From Leishmania donovani (Eukaryota > Euglenozoa > Kinetoplastea > Trypanosomatida > Trypanosomatidae): a DNA stretch of 64,000 nt. Made by a program: the position numbers and the translations under genes. A model generated the notes under the pieces. That model had not been told where the DNA came from, did no database searches, and saw nothing but the letters and a program-made list of their open reading frames with translations. The stretch lies in NCBI RefSeq assembly GCF_000227135.1, contig NC_018229.1:1-64000 (forward strand), written 5' to 3'. Positions 30,288 to 44,100 of this stretch are shown in pieces (within the stretch, counting starts at the first letter, position 1; each line of letters starts with the position of its first letter).

Positions 30288-32100
30288 GGCTGCGCCCCGG
30301 TGTAAGCACAAGAGGGGGGAGGAGGACGGAGATGATGAGAGACCCGCGACAACACCCGTAAAGAGGAGCAACGCCGGCGCACGCACGTGTGCACCGACAC
30401 ACACACACACACACACACACACGCCCCCCCCCAATGCGGCGCCGACGAGCGCGCCAGACGGAGGGACGTCAGCAACCCACCAGAGGCGTGAACGCGTACA
30501 GCCAGCAGACGGAGCACGGAAGATGAAGACAGGGACACAGCAACCAAAGAAGAGCGGCCAAGAGGAAGAAAAATAAAAGCGAGCACCAACTGCGCCACGC
30601 GCCAGTGCAGAGCTGATTGAGCCGCACCCCCGAATATCTGTCGCCGTGGCTGCGCGTGCCCCGTGTCGAAAGAGGCGGTAAAGCTGCAGCGAGAAAGGGC
30701 AGAGGCGGAGAGAGACGTGTGCGGGGACGGGGACGGCAAGGAAGCCGACAACGTCGCGTGCACGTGTTGAGCCGCAAAGAGAGGAGATAGATGGAGATGA
30801 GCGAACACCACCGACTGTTACGCGCCTCTCGCTATTCCGCCGCCGGCCGTTGTTGCCGGCCTGCACGAGCCGTGGCGCCGGTTTTTCGCTCGCTTGCTTG
30901 TCGCTGCGACAGCCACGGCTTCGCCGCCGCCGAAGCCGAGTGCACAGGGACGGCAGCGAAAAGGGAGCTGGGCGTCACTCTTGATAGCAGCAGTGGGGGT
31001 ACTGGTAGGGATGGTGGGAGAAGGGGTTGCGGGGATCGTTAGTTACAGATTAGTTTCGTTAACGGCGTCGTGTGCGCGGAGGCGGCGCTGTAGTGGTGGG
31101 CGGTAGATGAGGAGAGCTACGTGGTGGAAGGCGATGGGGGTGGGGGAGGAGGAGAGGAGTGGAGGGGGGCCTCTCGCTCTCCCTCTCTGACACGCGGTGC
31201 CGATGTCTGCGTGCTACTCGCCGCCACGCCACCGCTGCAGCGAGGGCGCAAACGGAAAAGGGTAGTGGTAGGCGGGGAGAGAGAGACGGCAAGAGGAAAC
31301 GTTGCACGGAGAAGAGTGCCACGTGCTTGGTTCTCCTTCGCCGGATTGGTTTCTGTGACGCTGCCAGCCAGGGCGATGGGGAGGTTGGGCACAAGGTGGA
31401 GAAAACGGTCGATGGAAACAAGAGGGAGGGAGGGAGGGCAAATAATAAAAAAAAAGACAAGATGGACGCCCACACACGCGCGCGCGCAGGCGACGCTAAG
31501 GCATGGCCACGCCTGAGATGATGCGGCAGCATTGGGATGAGCGGATAGAGCGCTCGAAGGCGGGCACAGCATGTATCGTGCAGATGAAGGGGGGAAAGGG
31601 GGCAGAGCGCCCGACACACGGCAGGCCCCCAGTCTCAACGCAGTGTGCAAGTATTCTGCGCTAAGGGAACGCCGCAGCACTCACTCAACGGGTACCGTGT
31701 GCCAGATTTCGTTTCTTTCTCGTGAAGGCACAAAAGCAGACTGGCTGAAGAGCCTTTAAGCGTCCTCTTTTCCTTGTTCCTTCAGATTCCGTAAAGCTCG
31801 TGCGGCACATCAACGCAGCGGGGCTTTCACCACCACCACCACCAGCGAGAGAGCGAGAGGCACTACCTTCCCCCCTTCCCCGCAGACAAGCTCTACACGG
31901 ACAACTCTGTAAAGCATAGCGCTCTCCCAGACCGCCACAGAGGCGCTCGCCCGCTCGTGCACTCGATCACCGCAAAACAGAGAAACGCACGTCACCACAG
32001 CGACGAAGACGGAGAGAAGGGCGTGTCCCAAGTCCCGTGCGACCGGCACCCGGCACCTTCCTTTCAAAGTCCGCCACCGCCTTATCCATCCCGCTCCATC
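30288..32100. other. Intergenic region, 1.8 kb
   Basis: It holds the exportin-T splice tract (about 30290-30350, pyrimidine-rich on minus), a (CA)n tract at 30397-30421, and the probable 3' UTR of the ATM-like gene. No gene seen. Confidence 0.6.
30397..30421. repeat. (CA)n microsatellite
   Basis: About 12 CA units upstream of the exportin-T start. Confidence 0.95.
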
Positions 32101-35100
32101 CTACACCCACTGCGACCAGCCCGGAAACATCACGGCCAAGCTTTCCACCCGCTGCGCATCCTCCATCAGCTTGCGCACGTGCGTTGGCACGCTAAGCATG
32201 TCGCCACCGTCGTAGCCGCGCAGCTTCGCGTCGATGCGGGCAAGTGTGCGGGCGGCGTCGGCGCTGCTGCCGTGCGTGCGCACCGGCGCAGGCTGCCGTG
32301 TGTTACTCTCCTGCGGCACGGCACCAGCGCCGGTGACGCCGGTGTCGGCGCCCATTATGTGATTCGCGTGCGTTGGCGAGCCGATGGCCCAGCGCGCCAA
32401 GGGATCGTGCATGATGGAGCTCAATATCGTGCGAATCAGCTCGCGCTTGCCGCGCAGCAAGTGCATCGCTGCCTCCGCACACGGGCGCAGGCTTCCCTCC
32501 GTGCCACGCACACCGAGGCCATCGATCATGTTGCGTGTGAGCCGAAACGGAACAAGCTCCGGTACAGGCAGCAGCTTGTTTTGATCGAAGGCGATGCCGA
32601 GATCAATGTGCACCACTTCCGCCGTTCCCTTGTGCAGGAGTATGTTGTTGATGTGCCGATCGCCCAGCCCGACAGTGTAGCCGACGATGCTCGACGCTGC
32701 AACGCTGCGGGTGAAGGTTTGCTGCCGATCCACCCACACCTGGGCGGACAGGTACTCCTCCAAGAAAAAGTAGTGCAGGGCAGGTGTGAACTGCGCGTAC
32801 AGGCTCAAGAGCACCTGGCATTTGCGGCTATGCGGCGCGTTCTGCAGCTGGATTCGGCACTCCCGCGTGTTCGGCTCGCCCGGGAAGTACCGCTCATGAG
32901 CGCCGGGCATTTCCTCCTTGCCGGTATAGCGGCCCGTCAGGTACTCGCCGAGTGGGATGGTGTGTTCCACCCACTGCAGGATGCCGGCCGTCGGAGCCAG
33001 CGGCACAATCGTGAAGGTGCGAATCTGCAGCGGCCGCGTCGCGGAGCGTCGACGAAACAGACGATTCGCGGTGGCAAACACCTGCTCAATGAGCGCGTCC
33101 TGCCTCAGGTCGTCGCCAGCCTTTAGCAGCTGCCGGACGACCGTGCCATCGCTCAGCTCGCACTGCAGCACCTTTGGCACGTTCACACCACCAGGCGTCG
33201 TGAAGTAGTTGCGGTACCGCATCACATGCGGCACCGCGAGCGCGTCCCCTCCAGCGACGGCCGGTGTAACGAAGGGATCCACGGAGCTGGGCGGGGGGAT
33301 GGCAAGATTACACGCGTCCTTGATCAGCATGAAGTCTTTGCAAATCGCGTGGCGCTTCCCCACCTGCGCCGTGGCGGCACTGCGGTCAAACGCAAGCTCC
33401 AGGTATGCCGAGCTCAGCAGCTGCGCATGCCGGATCTGGGTCGACAGTAGTGCGGCGGTCGAGGCGCTGTGGCCAGCGCGACTTGAAGCGTTCGCGGTGC
33501 TCTGTGCGGAGGCCAGTCCGGCGAGGAGCTGACGCGCCGCCGTGATCTTCGCCTCGTCCACGTTGTGCAGCGTGTTGACATCTCGCGATTTGGCGAACGT
33601 GTGGCCGTGGTAGAGGGCTAGCAGCGGCCACACAACGTGCATCGGGTAGTCCCGTGCGAGCCGGGCAACAAGGAAAGCCAGCCGCTCGCCCTCGTGCTGG
33701 CCACCTAACTGCGCCGTCAGCTGCCCCGCCAGCGGCACAAAGACGGCCGTCGGAATTCGCTCGACGGCCTTGTCGAGTACTTTGCTCAGTACCTCGCCGC
33801 CGCCCTGCTCCATGTCGGCGGCGTTCACCCAGAGCTCCACAAACCCGAAGACGGCATGCAAAACGTCTTCCTCGTGGTCCACTGGCAGGCACTTCACCTC
33901 CGACAGAGCGGCCGCGCCTCGATGGGTGCGCTCGGTGACGCCGCGAGCTGCGCCCTGCTGCGCCACTTGGTTAAACTGCAGAAAACGCGAGTAGGCGTTG
34001 ATGGCGCTGCGGCGGTACAGCCCAAAATTGGACTTCTCACTCTGCCACTCGTCTTCAAGGCGCTTGATGTCGCCAGCAAGCTCACGAATACGTCGCCGTA
34101 TGACGCGCAGTTGGTCTTCGCTGAGGATCACGGTTGGCGCGGCCCCAGCAGCCACTCCCGCTGCCGCATCAGCGACGGCAGAGCGACCGCGCGCTTCTCT
34201 CAGAGGTGCCACGCCAGCAATGTTCACCAGTGCGGGCAGCACCGCCGTAGTCGTGGCTCCCGTCGTCGCATCGAGCTCCGCCACACCGGGCGGGCGGTGA
34301 AGTGGTGCGGCAGCCCGTCCCGTGCTCGGCCGCGTCGCCGCCTCCAGCTGCGCTTCCAGGTCCTCCTTGAGCCGCTTCGACTCCTCCACGCTCTCGCAGA
34401 GCTGCTGATGCTCGTGGCTTGTCAATCGCGCAGCGATGTCGTCGGCGAGTGTGTGGCACAGACGCGCTAACAGGAAGCTGCAGGCGCCGCTGCTGTCAGA
34501 AGCCGCCGCGCGCGAGAGAAACGGATCACGTACAAGCTGCGAGGGCGGCAGCAGCCGGAGTTCCCCGTGCCACACCATCAGCTGCTGGATCACACGCGGC
34601 TCCTGTGGGGCATGCCAAGGTGCGGTACGCGGTGGGGCGACATTACAGTGGGCGAGGCTTGCCTCCCCGCGTGCCGCCGCGGCGGCCGGCTGAAGAAGCG
34701 CTAGGGCCTCCTGCCATCTGCCGAGGCCGTAGGCAACCTGTGCCGTGCGGAGTACCAGGTCCAGTTGTCGCGCGCGTTCTCGCACCTCTGCCGCGACAGT
34801 ACCAACGATCGCCGGCGACGGCGATGCCTGCTCACCTTCGCCGCCCGTGCCTTCCGCGTGCTGCTCTTTCCAGTCACGCAGCCAACGGTGCGCCGCGGCC
34901 GCATCTCGATTCAGCAGCGCCTGCTCTGTCGCCCCGAGCACAAATCGGTACCAGCCTTCGCGGTCGCCGTAGACCTGGCACAGCGCATGGCGTACGGAGT
35001 CGAGCAGCTCCCTGGAGGCGTAGTCGACAGTGCTCGGCACCCGCGCAGTCGGCAACTCGGCAGCGTCCAAGCCTGATCCTCGCGCTACCGAGTCGCCACG

Positions 35101-38100
35101 CAGGCTCCGAAGCCACGTGGGCAGCTCGACTACTCGGTCGCCTTGCTTCCACTTCGGCGCGGCACCGCGGCCGCGCGATGGTTTCCCTGCTTTGCCCTTC
35201 CTCGCGGCTGCATCGGCTGCTAAGAAGCGCGCCGCGCAGTCACGCACTTCATGGAGCGCCTCTGCCGCCATGACGGTCGTCACGAAGGTAGTAGGAGACA
35301 GTTGCTGACGAAGGGCCGACTCGGCGCGGCGCACGTGCTGCATGCTCAGCAGCGGCTGCCCATTTGTGAGAGTAATAAAAGCGCTGAGAAGGTGAACGTA
35401 AAACCTCCCCGCTGACGCGGGCATCAACGACGCGCCACAGGATTCTGGTGTCGCCGTGTTCCCGCGTAGCGAAAGGCGGTCTAGTACTGCGCGGGGCACG
35501 CACTCGGATGAACAGCTTCCGGGGCAGTCGCCAGCGACGCCACCGCCACAGGACCACCGCCCGCACTTCCAGGCGGCCTCAGCGAGCAAGGCCTGTAGCG
35601 ATGCCTCGTGTGCGGGCGTCCACGACGACAACATATCGGTGTTGCCAGCAGCAGCGTCGATCGCTTCGCCGGCTGCACCTGTCAAGAACACCTCCGGCCC
35701 CAGTTCCGTTGTGCCCCTGCCGGCCGCGCGCCCTGGGGCACTGCAAGCACATACGGAGTCGTCCGCGACGCCGCGTTCCGCAGCGCCACTGTCGCTGCGA
35801 TGCCGCACCGCGGCTTCCCATCGCCGCTCGGCCGGTTGCAGACTCAATAAAACGTCCAACGCCGTGGAGGGGAAGCCGTGCTGGAGGAGAAGCGCCGCAC
35901 GCTGTAAGTGTGCGGCCCATGGGTCGGGCCGCCGCTCCTGCACCTCACCCGTCAGCGCGACACTGGGTCTTGCAACTTCGACAGTTGCACCGCCGAGTCC
36001 GCTATCAGCCGCCGCACTAGCACGTGGCACGTCACTGCCCCACAGCCTGCCGCTGGCATGATGGGTCTCGCTCTCCTCCAAGAGGCGCATCTCGTCCAGC
36101 CAGGCAGCCGTGGCGGAAGGTGCAGCAGCTAGACTGTCGTCCGCCCCGCTGGCGACCGACGTTGTGGGCGTGACGCCACTTTCGCGGTATCCCGCGACTC
36201 GGCGAATGGCACGACCACTGGACCGGCCACGTGCCGAGCCGAGGAGGCTCGCGCTGAGGGCAGATCCGCTGCCCACCCAGGAACACCACTTCGCACCGTC
36301 GCCGTGCGGTTGAGCGCTCGTGACGGACTGCAGCCGCATCATGAGCGACACCCCCACGACATCATCCAGCTCCAACTGTCCCTGCACCGACGCGTACAAG
36401 TCGAAGATGTCCTCCGCAAACGACCGAGTCTGCCGCCGTACAGCGTCGTGGCGGTCGCGGGCGCGGCCACCGCTGCGGGTTGCGCCAGCACCGACTGTGT
36501 GCGTCACGGATGCGGCGGAGGGGTAGTCGCCCGGCCTGGCAAACGGAAACAGTATCGAGTAGGGTGTGCTTGACATGGCTAGCACCGCTTCTCCGGCGCC
36601 GGCACCATCGCGAAGCATCACAGCCGACAGCGTCGTTTCCGACTCCCCGCAGAGCGCCGCAGCGCCTGTGCGTGGCCCGTAAAGCGACTCGCCGCTGAGT
36701 TGGGAGAACAGGAGGGCGAGGTGCGGCTCGCCTACTCGCACCGCGGCACGAGCAAGGCGCGCGGCGGGGATGTCGCTGAGCCAGTAGCACTCGCCCATGT
36801 CCTGCAAGGATGGCACAGAACCGAGGATCGATGGCCATGGAGCCACCTCGGCCCGTGCGCCGTCGCCTGCAGCAGCTGCTGCTGCTGCAGAGAAAGACGA
36901 GGTCGCTTTGGCGCGGCCAGCCGACGCCGCCGTTGCTCCCTTGAGGCCGCGCTGGCGCGTGGACCGAAGCAGGACCGCATGGCACTGCTCAAGGACATGG
37001 AGAAAAAGACGTGCAGTGTGCGCGCAGCGCTCCGCCTGCTGAAAGACGTACCGATCCAGCTGTCTACTCCACTCCTGTCGCACTACGCGCTGCCCTTCGC
37101 TCTCGCGCAGGCACAGTGCATGCAGCAGCACAGGGAGAAGCAGCTGCTCCGCAATGCGCACATCGCTGCCTGCGCTGTCGCATGCCGCGTGCACGCCATC
37201 AAGGTCGCAGGCAGGTGATCCAGCCGATGATGTTGGCACCGCTGTAGGGCCCTCAGCAGTCCTCAACTCCGCCATCAGCAGAGGCACCAGTGCGGCCCAC
37301 AGTAGACTCTTCTTCAGCATACCGTAGGTATTGGCAGCGGCCAGCACGAAGCGGCAGAGAAACGCGCGCTGGTTCGGTGGACACTGCCGTAGCGGTGCCC
37401 ACACAGACGGGCTCCTGAGATGGGTGTCGGCGGCGGCGCCTCGCGTGCCGAAGGTGGCACGCTGTCGACATGACCGTGAGCCGCAGCTGCCGCTACGCGT
37501 CACCCACGAAAGACGCCGTTGAAGGCAGTAGCACACGCGTGCTTTCGGAGACGGCATCTGGTCACCGCCACTCGCCCCGACAAGCTCGCCGGCGGCGGCG
37601 GCGGCGGATGGCCCGGTGAGCTGCTGCCGCCACGCGCTCGCCACGAGCTGTGCAACGGCCTCGTCAAAGCACGACGGCGGCTCTGCCGGCCTCGGCGGCT
37701 CCGCCCCGTCCGCCCCGTCCGGGCCCGACGCGATGCACAGCACCCACGCACGCAGCGCGCACATGCCCAGCTCCGAGGCGTCTGCATCACCGCACCAGAC
37801 GAGTTGCTCGAGCGTGCGCAGCTGATGCGCGTACGCTTGCGCGAGCATTCCCGCAACGATCCCTTCCGCAGTTTGGTTGCTTGGCAAGCCGTCGTCTGTT
37901 AGCGCCGACTCGCTCGCCGCAAGGAGCGTGCTGGCGGACGAGCCGCTGCGTTGCGCTTCATGTCGCAGCCATTCCGATCCAGACCCCATTCCTGATGGGG
38001 CGCTTGATACGGCCGCCGCGCAGTGAGGAAGCGTGGCTGCCTCTCCGCTCAACACGACGCAGAGCGCGAGCGCGCGAAGTAGTCGAAAGGCGGCGAGCAG

Positions 38101-41100
38101 CTGCTCATCTGCCGAGTCCGCGGACAGCATCTGCAGGCGTGTCGTATGGACACCGTGCACGTCCTCGCCGGCTACATACCCCGGTAAAAGAGGTCGAAAT
38201 TGGTCTGCTGCGTCCGCGTATTCCGTTGGGAGGGCCGCCATGTTGCAGTGGCACAGGCGATAGAGGTGCTGAATGGTGTCCAGCAGGACAGCACGCACGT
38301 CAAGCGCTGACAACTCCGCCGGTCGAAGCGAGCCGCCCGTTCGCACGCGAGAGCGACGGTGTGCCGTAGGCCCTGCCGCGACCGGCGGTGCATGGCCTGC
38401 GCGAAGGCACACGGACGCGACATGAAGACACCGCACGAGTAGCGCCTGAGCGGAGTCCACAGCCACGGTGATGTCCTGGAGCAGCGGAGCAGAGGGAAGA
38501 GGTGCGGCGCTCGTGTGCTCGACTATAAGCTGCATGGAAACAGCACAACTCTCCGGTGGCACGAGCTCGTCCATGTCGGCGTTGCTTCCGTGTTCCTCCA
38601 CGGTGCCGGGGACGCCCTCGAGCGCCTCGTCGCTGTCCTCCTCGTCGTGCCCCGAGACGTATCGAAGAAGCCGTTGGAGTCCCAAGAGGTGCCCGCGTGC
38701 ACGCGGGTTGGATAGCGGTGCCAAACACGCGGATCGTTGAGCCTCGTACATGGACCACGTCCACTGCTCCCCATCGAGCGGAAGGGAGCAGCCGCCGGAG
38801 ACGGCTTCGGATTCGGCGGCGCCGGCACCGGCAGACGCTCCAGGCGCTCCATCGCTCGCCGCACCTTCCTCATCTCTCTCCGCCTCGTCGTCCGTGGGCT
38901 CATCGATGCTGATGGCGCCACGCGCAAGCACCCGTTCCTTACCTTCCGCAGCTGTCTCCGCACCTATCCGTGTCGCACGCCTGCTCTCTGTGTCAGCAAG
39001 GTAGGCAAGAACCCGTTGCTGCCAAGCCGATCGCCTCAGGTCCGGGTCGATGCGGCACAGCGCCGCCCACGTCGAGGAGATTAGCGGCGACACTGCCGTC
39101 AATGGTGCCAGGCTGCGCGCCACCATAAGTCGGCAGTGGCGCCGCTGGGTAGCTGGAGTGGTCCCCCAGCCTCTGTGGCGCGGGGCGTTACCGCGGCCGG
39201 CTCTAGCAACCTGCCAGACATGCAGCAGCGCGTCGCAGACAAGTCGCCGCACCGCCGCCGCAGGGGAGCGTCGCAGCCAATGAAGAAGGTGTGAGAGCAC
39301 CAGCCGAAGTGCATGCGGCTCCGTGAGGACACGAGCAGAGCACCAGCAGGTGGCGATGTGCGTCAGCAACGATAACTGCTGAAGCGCGCGGAACTGCAGC
39401 TCCAGAGACGGCAGTGCAGCACTGCTGCGGTATACCGCGTGCAGGAGCGCGTAGAGGTAGGTGCTGTTGCCTTGCAGCAAGAACCTTGTCATGACGTCGT
39501 CCGTGAGGGCTGCAGCATCGACAGATTGCCTGGCACTCGGCATGTCAGTGACTGGCGAGTGGAGCTCACAGTTTGGCGCTGCTGCAGGGGGCACGAGCAG
39601 GGCGAGGCAATACGCCTCCCAGTGTGCTAGATCACTTGAAGTGCAGCGAGGCACGAGCCCCTGCGTTGTCTCCACTTCAGCAGTCGCTGAGCCACGGCCC
39701 TCGGCCGAGCTCGCATGCCGCGTCCTTGGATCGCGTAGACCAGGCATTGGCAGCGGCACGGAAGTAATCTTCTCGGCCACCCAGGAGAGGGCCCGCTGCA
39801 GCTGCTCGGGGGTTCCGTAGACGGGCGCTCCTACCTCGGAAGTGGTGCGGTGAAGCACTATCAAGGCCTCCATCACGGCGTCCGCCTGCGCGGCAAGCAC
39901 CACGTCGAACGCGCGCCGCTTGTGCGGCCACGCACTTCGATGCTGTAGGTAGTAGAGCAGCACTTCCGCGGCGCTGGACGCAGTTGCGGGGTGGCACAGA
40001 ACCGCCCGAGCCGCGGCGGCGCTGAACGTTGGCTGCGGCAACTCGCCGCTCACGTGTCGGCGGCCGGTGAGGACCAGGCGAACGCCTTGCGCCAACATCG
40101 TCGCCTCAGCCGTGTTGAGCTGCGCCTCGAGCCAGTAGAGGCACCGCTGTGCTACTGAGGCCCACGTTGGCGTCATGTCGGATGCGCTTGCACGACTTGA
40201 GTGGCCTCCGCCACTGCCGCGATGCTCGACCGCAGCGTCCGCGTGCCCCATACGGCGGGGCCAGTCGGCAAACTCGCGGGAGTTCCTTGCCTTTCCAAGA
40301 TCGGCGAGACCTCCGGCGTCGCCAGCAAAGGGCGACACCGGCGCGTGAGACGCGAAGACGAGGAGCTGCGTCACGATGCCTGGAAAGTAGGCCAGCAGCA
40401 TGCACAGAGGAGCGAGGCGATGGAGAGCGCCCGCGTCAGACACGGCAGTGGCATCCGTCTGCGATTCGGCCTCGGTGGCCTCGTCCTGCTTAGCGGTCGC
40501 GTCACTGCCACTTGCCTCCGTTCGGCGACGCCGTCTCGCTGCACCCAACGCCTCCGCCGCATGTTCGCTTTCTTCCGCGGCCTTCGCCACGAGGGTATCA
40601 GCGTATGCGGAAACCAATCTCTCGTAGAGGCTGCCCTCTGCTGAGGCGCCGTCGCATCGGCCCCCGCCGCCGCGCGTGGCGACGAGGGACCACTGCTCCT
40701 CCGTAGCTTCCGTCAGAAGCAGCAGCGCCAGCGGCGACAGCACGTCAAGGTGCTGCACGACGAACGCGGTCTGCGTCGGGTAGCCAAAGCACTCCACCGG
40801 CAGCGCCGCATGAGGATGACGGTACTCGCACAGCCACTTGAAGAGAAGGGGTCGGGCATGCATGCGGCACAGGTGGGTGTACGGTAGCGAGCGTGGCAGC
40901 GATGCGCCACCGGCGGGTGCCGTCAAGCGGGCGCCCTCCAGCACCGACGCCGACATCCGCTCAAGACACGCCACCACAAGTCGATGGTGCCTAAAGCCGC
41001 GGGTTGCCCAGCACTCGAGGAGGGTGTACAGCACGTCCACCAGCAGCTCCGGTGCCGCCCGCACCGCTTCCGACAAGGCAAGCAGGCTCGTCGAGCACAG

Positions 41101-44100
41101 CGTTTCGGTAGGGGAGAGCATGCCTTCTCGCGCCTTCGTGAGGAGGGTGTGGAGCACCTGCGTGCGCCGTGCAGAGAAAGTGCGGAACAACGTGCCCACC
41201 TGCAGCGCCGCGTGGTGGCGCACCTCATACGGCGACTTCTCGGCGAGGAACTCGAAAGAAAAGCGCCCAAGCACTTCGGCAACAGCCGGCTCGCAGCGCG
41301 GTAGCACCGCGAAGGCCGCCTGGAGAAGCGCGCACTGCCACGCAGGAGTGCACACTGGCATGTCCACGCGACTGTGGTCCGTCAGCTGAGCCGTCCACAG
41401 CTCCAAGAGGCGCCCCTCGTGCGCGTAGAGGAACGCGGCGGCATCGCTGCATCCCTGCGAGTCCCGCTCACCAGCGTCCCGCAAGGTTGCAGGATGCCTG
41501 CGGAAGTCCAGCCACCTGATGTCAGCGACGGTACCGCAGAGGAGGCCGCTGCATAGACCTGGTCCCAGCTGATAGCGGTAGCGCACAAAGAGCGCCTGCA
41601 GAACTTGTACCACGGCTCGGCAGCATTGGAACCCACCAGCGGCGCCGGTGTCCGAATCAGCGGGCGGTGGCGGCAAGCAGCCGATGAGTGCCAAGAGGCG
41701 CAGAAGAGGTGGGAGGGCCAGCAGTATCGTCGGCAGAAAAGGAAGTCTTTCGAGGAGTCGGTGATGGCTCGGTAAGAGGATGTCGCCCACGGCTGCTGCG
41801 TCGCTTTCGCCGCTCCCTCGAGCAGCGTCGCCAGTCAGGCACGAGTCTGCACCAGCCGTATCAAGGAGGTGCTGATCGCGCAGCATGGTCACAATGGTGC
41901 GGCAAATCGCAGAGGTATCTGCGAGCGGCTCGGCCAGGTAGGCATCGATGCGTGTGCGCGAGGCGGCCCACAGCACCGTGCGCAGCGTGTCCACCGACAT
42001 GTGCAGCGATACCGCCATAATGTGCGTCACCTCCCGAGATGTCGGATTAGAGGGGCGCCACCGGCTGAGCCCGCGCACGCCATCCTCGAAGATCCGCGCG
42101 GTCAGCGCGGCGGTAAAGCGCGCAATCGTGTGCCGAGGATCGGCGCAGGCGAAGGCCGGGTCTAGCAGTACCGTGCCGACATCGCGAAACAAGACATGCA
42201 GAGCCGTCCACAGCGGAAAGAACGCGCCGACGGCGTGTGCGTGGTCGAGCTCTGCCGCGATGTGATGGCACAGCCACAACACTGCGTAGTAGAGGCGGCC
42301 GCCGCCAGCGGCCGAGAAGCGCTCCAGCAGAGAGAGAGGAGCCGCGTAGAGATCGGGAGAGGAACGCAGCAAGCGCAGATCTTCGCAAGCGGCCGATGCC
42401 TCTTCGCCCACGTCGAAATCAGCGGCGGCGCCCTCGGCACGCTCGCTCGCTGCGCTGGCATGTGTGCCATCCGCTGCTGAGCGCAAAAATGGCGCGTCCT
42501 TCGCCACCCCTGGAGTGACAGCGCCGCGTTCTCCAGCGGCATGGACGCCGTCACGCGCGTGCGCGCTTTCCTCCGGTGTTGACCACAGTGCAGCGCGGCG
42601 CCACCGCAGCAGAAGATGCAGAAGTTGCACGCACTGCACACTCAATGCAAGTGCCATCGCCGACGCATCCAAGTCCGGCCGCACAGCGGTGTGAGTATCG
42701 GGTGGGCCGCCGCCTCCTCTGCGGTTGCCCGCCCGCCTTGATACCGCGGCAGGCGCCAACGCTGCAAGCGTGTGCCTCAGCTGGGCGCGCCTCATAAGCC
42801 ATGCGACAGACGCCTGTGCACTTGAGGTCAACATGGCCTGAAACGCCTGTAGCGCTGCTCGGCGAGGCACTGTCATCTGGAGCGGTGACACCCCTGTTCC
42901 GAGCGCAGCCGCGTCCGTGTCTGCCTTCGCATCCTCGCCCATCGCCGCCCCCTCCTCCGCAGCGGCACTGCCGTCTTGCACATCAGTGCGGTCCGTTCCC
43001 TTCCGCAGCGGCAGCCGAAGCATCCAGTGCGCTTCAGCTGCGTCACGCAGCACTCCCGGCACCTGTGACGACGGTGACGTCACCGCCGCATCGAGCAGCG
43101 TGCACACGTGTTCGACATACGCCCCCACCTCACGGCGAAGGGGTCCTCGCAGGTGAGGCGTCATGGCCCCCGATGACGTGGAGAGAGAGGGCACGCCACC
43201 CAGTGCTGGCCCTTGGCCAAGTCGCAGTGATGTCGCCATCTCCGTCTGCTCCGCCACCTGCTGGCGCGCGAGACACATCCGCAGTGCGACGCACGCGTAG
43301 GTCTCCGCTAAGTCCAGCCACGCTGTAAACTGAGCAGCAGAGAAGAGCGCCACCGCATCGGCACCAGTCAGCGCGTTCCTCGTTTCTAGGGAGGCGCTCG
43401 TGGCCGTCAGGGCATCAGTGCCGATTCCACTTGCCTGCCTGGCAGCGCGTACTCCGCCACCGGCGACGTCGCCGGTGTGGCTGCCGCCGTCCGATGCACG
43501 TGTAAGGACCGGCACAGACCCAAGGAAGAGCGTGGCGTTGGCGGCGACGTGGCACAAGAAGCTGAGGCCGACGTCTTCCGCGGGACCGTCGCTGAGGCCC
43601 CACGTGTGGTCGTCGTGCACGACGCGGCACCGCTGCGGCTCCGCTTCCGTCGTCCCAGGGTCCACCGGCATGGCGGTGGAGGGGCAGAGCGTCATCTCCC
43701 ACAGCCGCGTGCACTGCACCAGCGTGGCGAAGCGGGTGAGCAACAGTGCCAGCGAGGCGGCAAGCAGCGGGAGAGGCGCGTCGTGGGCGCCGCCCACGCC
43801 GGCGGGCACTGCTGTCGCCCCTGCACTCTCGCACACGCGACGCATGTCCTGCTCAAACGCGTGCAGTCGCGCCACGCCGCGCTGGATGAGAGCGCGGTGG
43901 TGGTCACCCCAGGAAAGCAGAAAGCCGCTGAGCAGACGTCCAGACGACACATCCGGCTGTCCCCTGCCAGCGGCGCCCGCTGATTGGCCGTTCCTCGGGG
44001 GATCATCTGGTGTTACTGTCGATAACCCCAACTCGTGCCGGCGGTGCAGATGCTGTTCCAGCAAGACGACCAGCACATGATAGACCGGCTCTGGCGGAGC

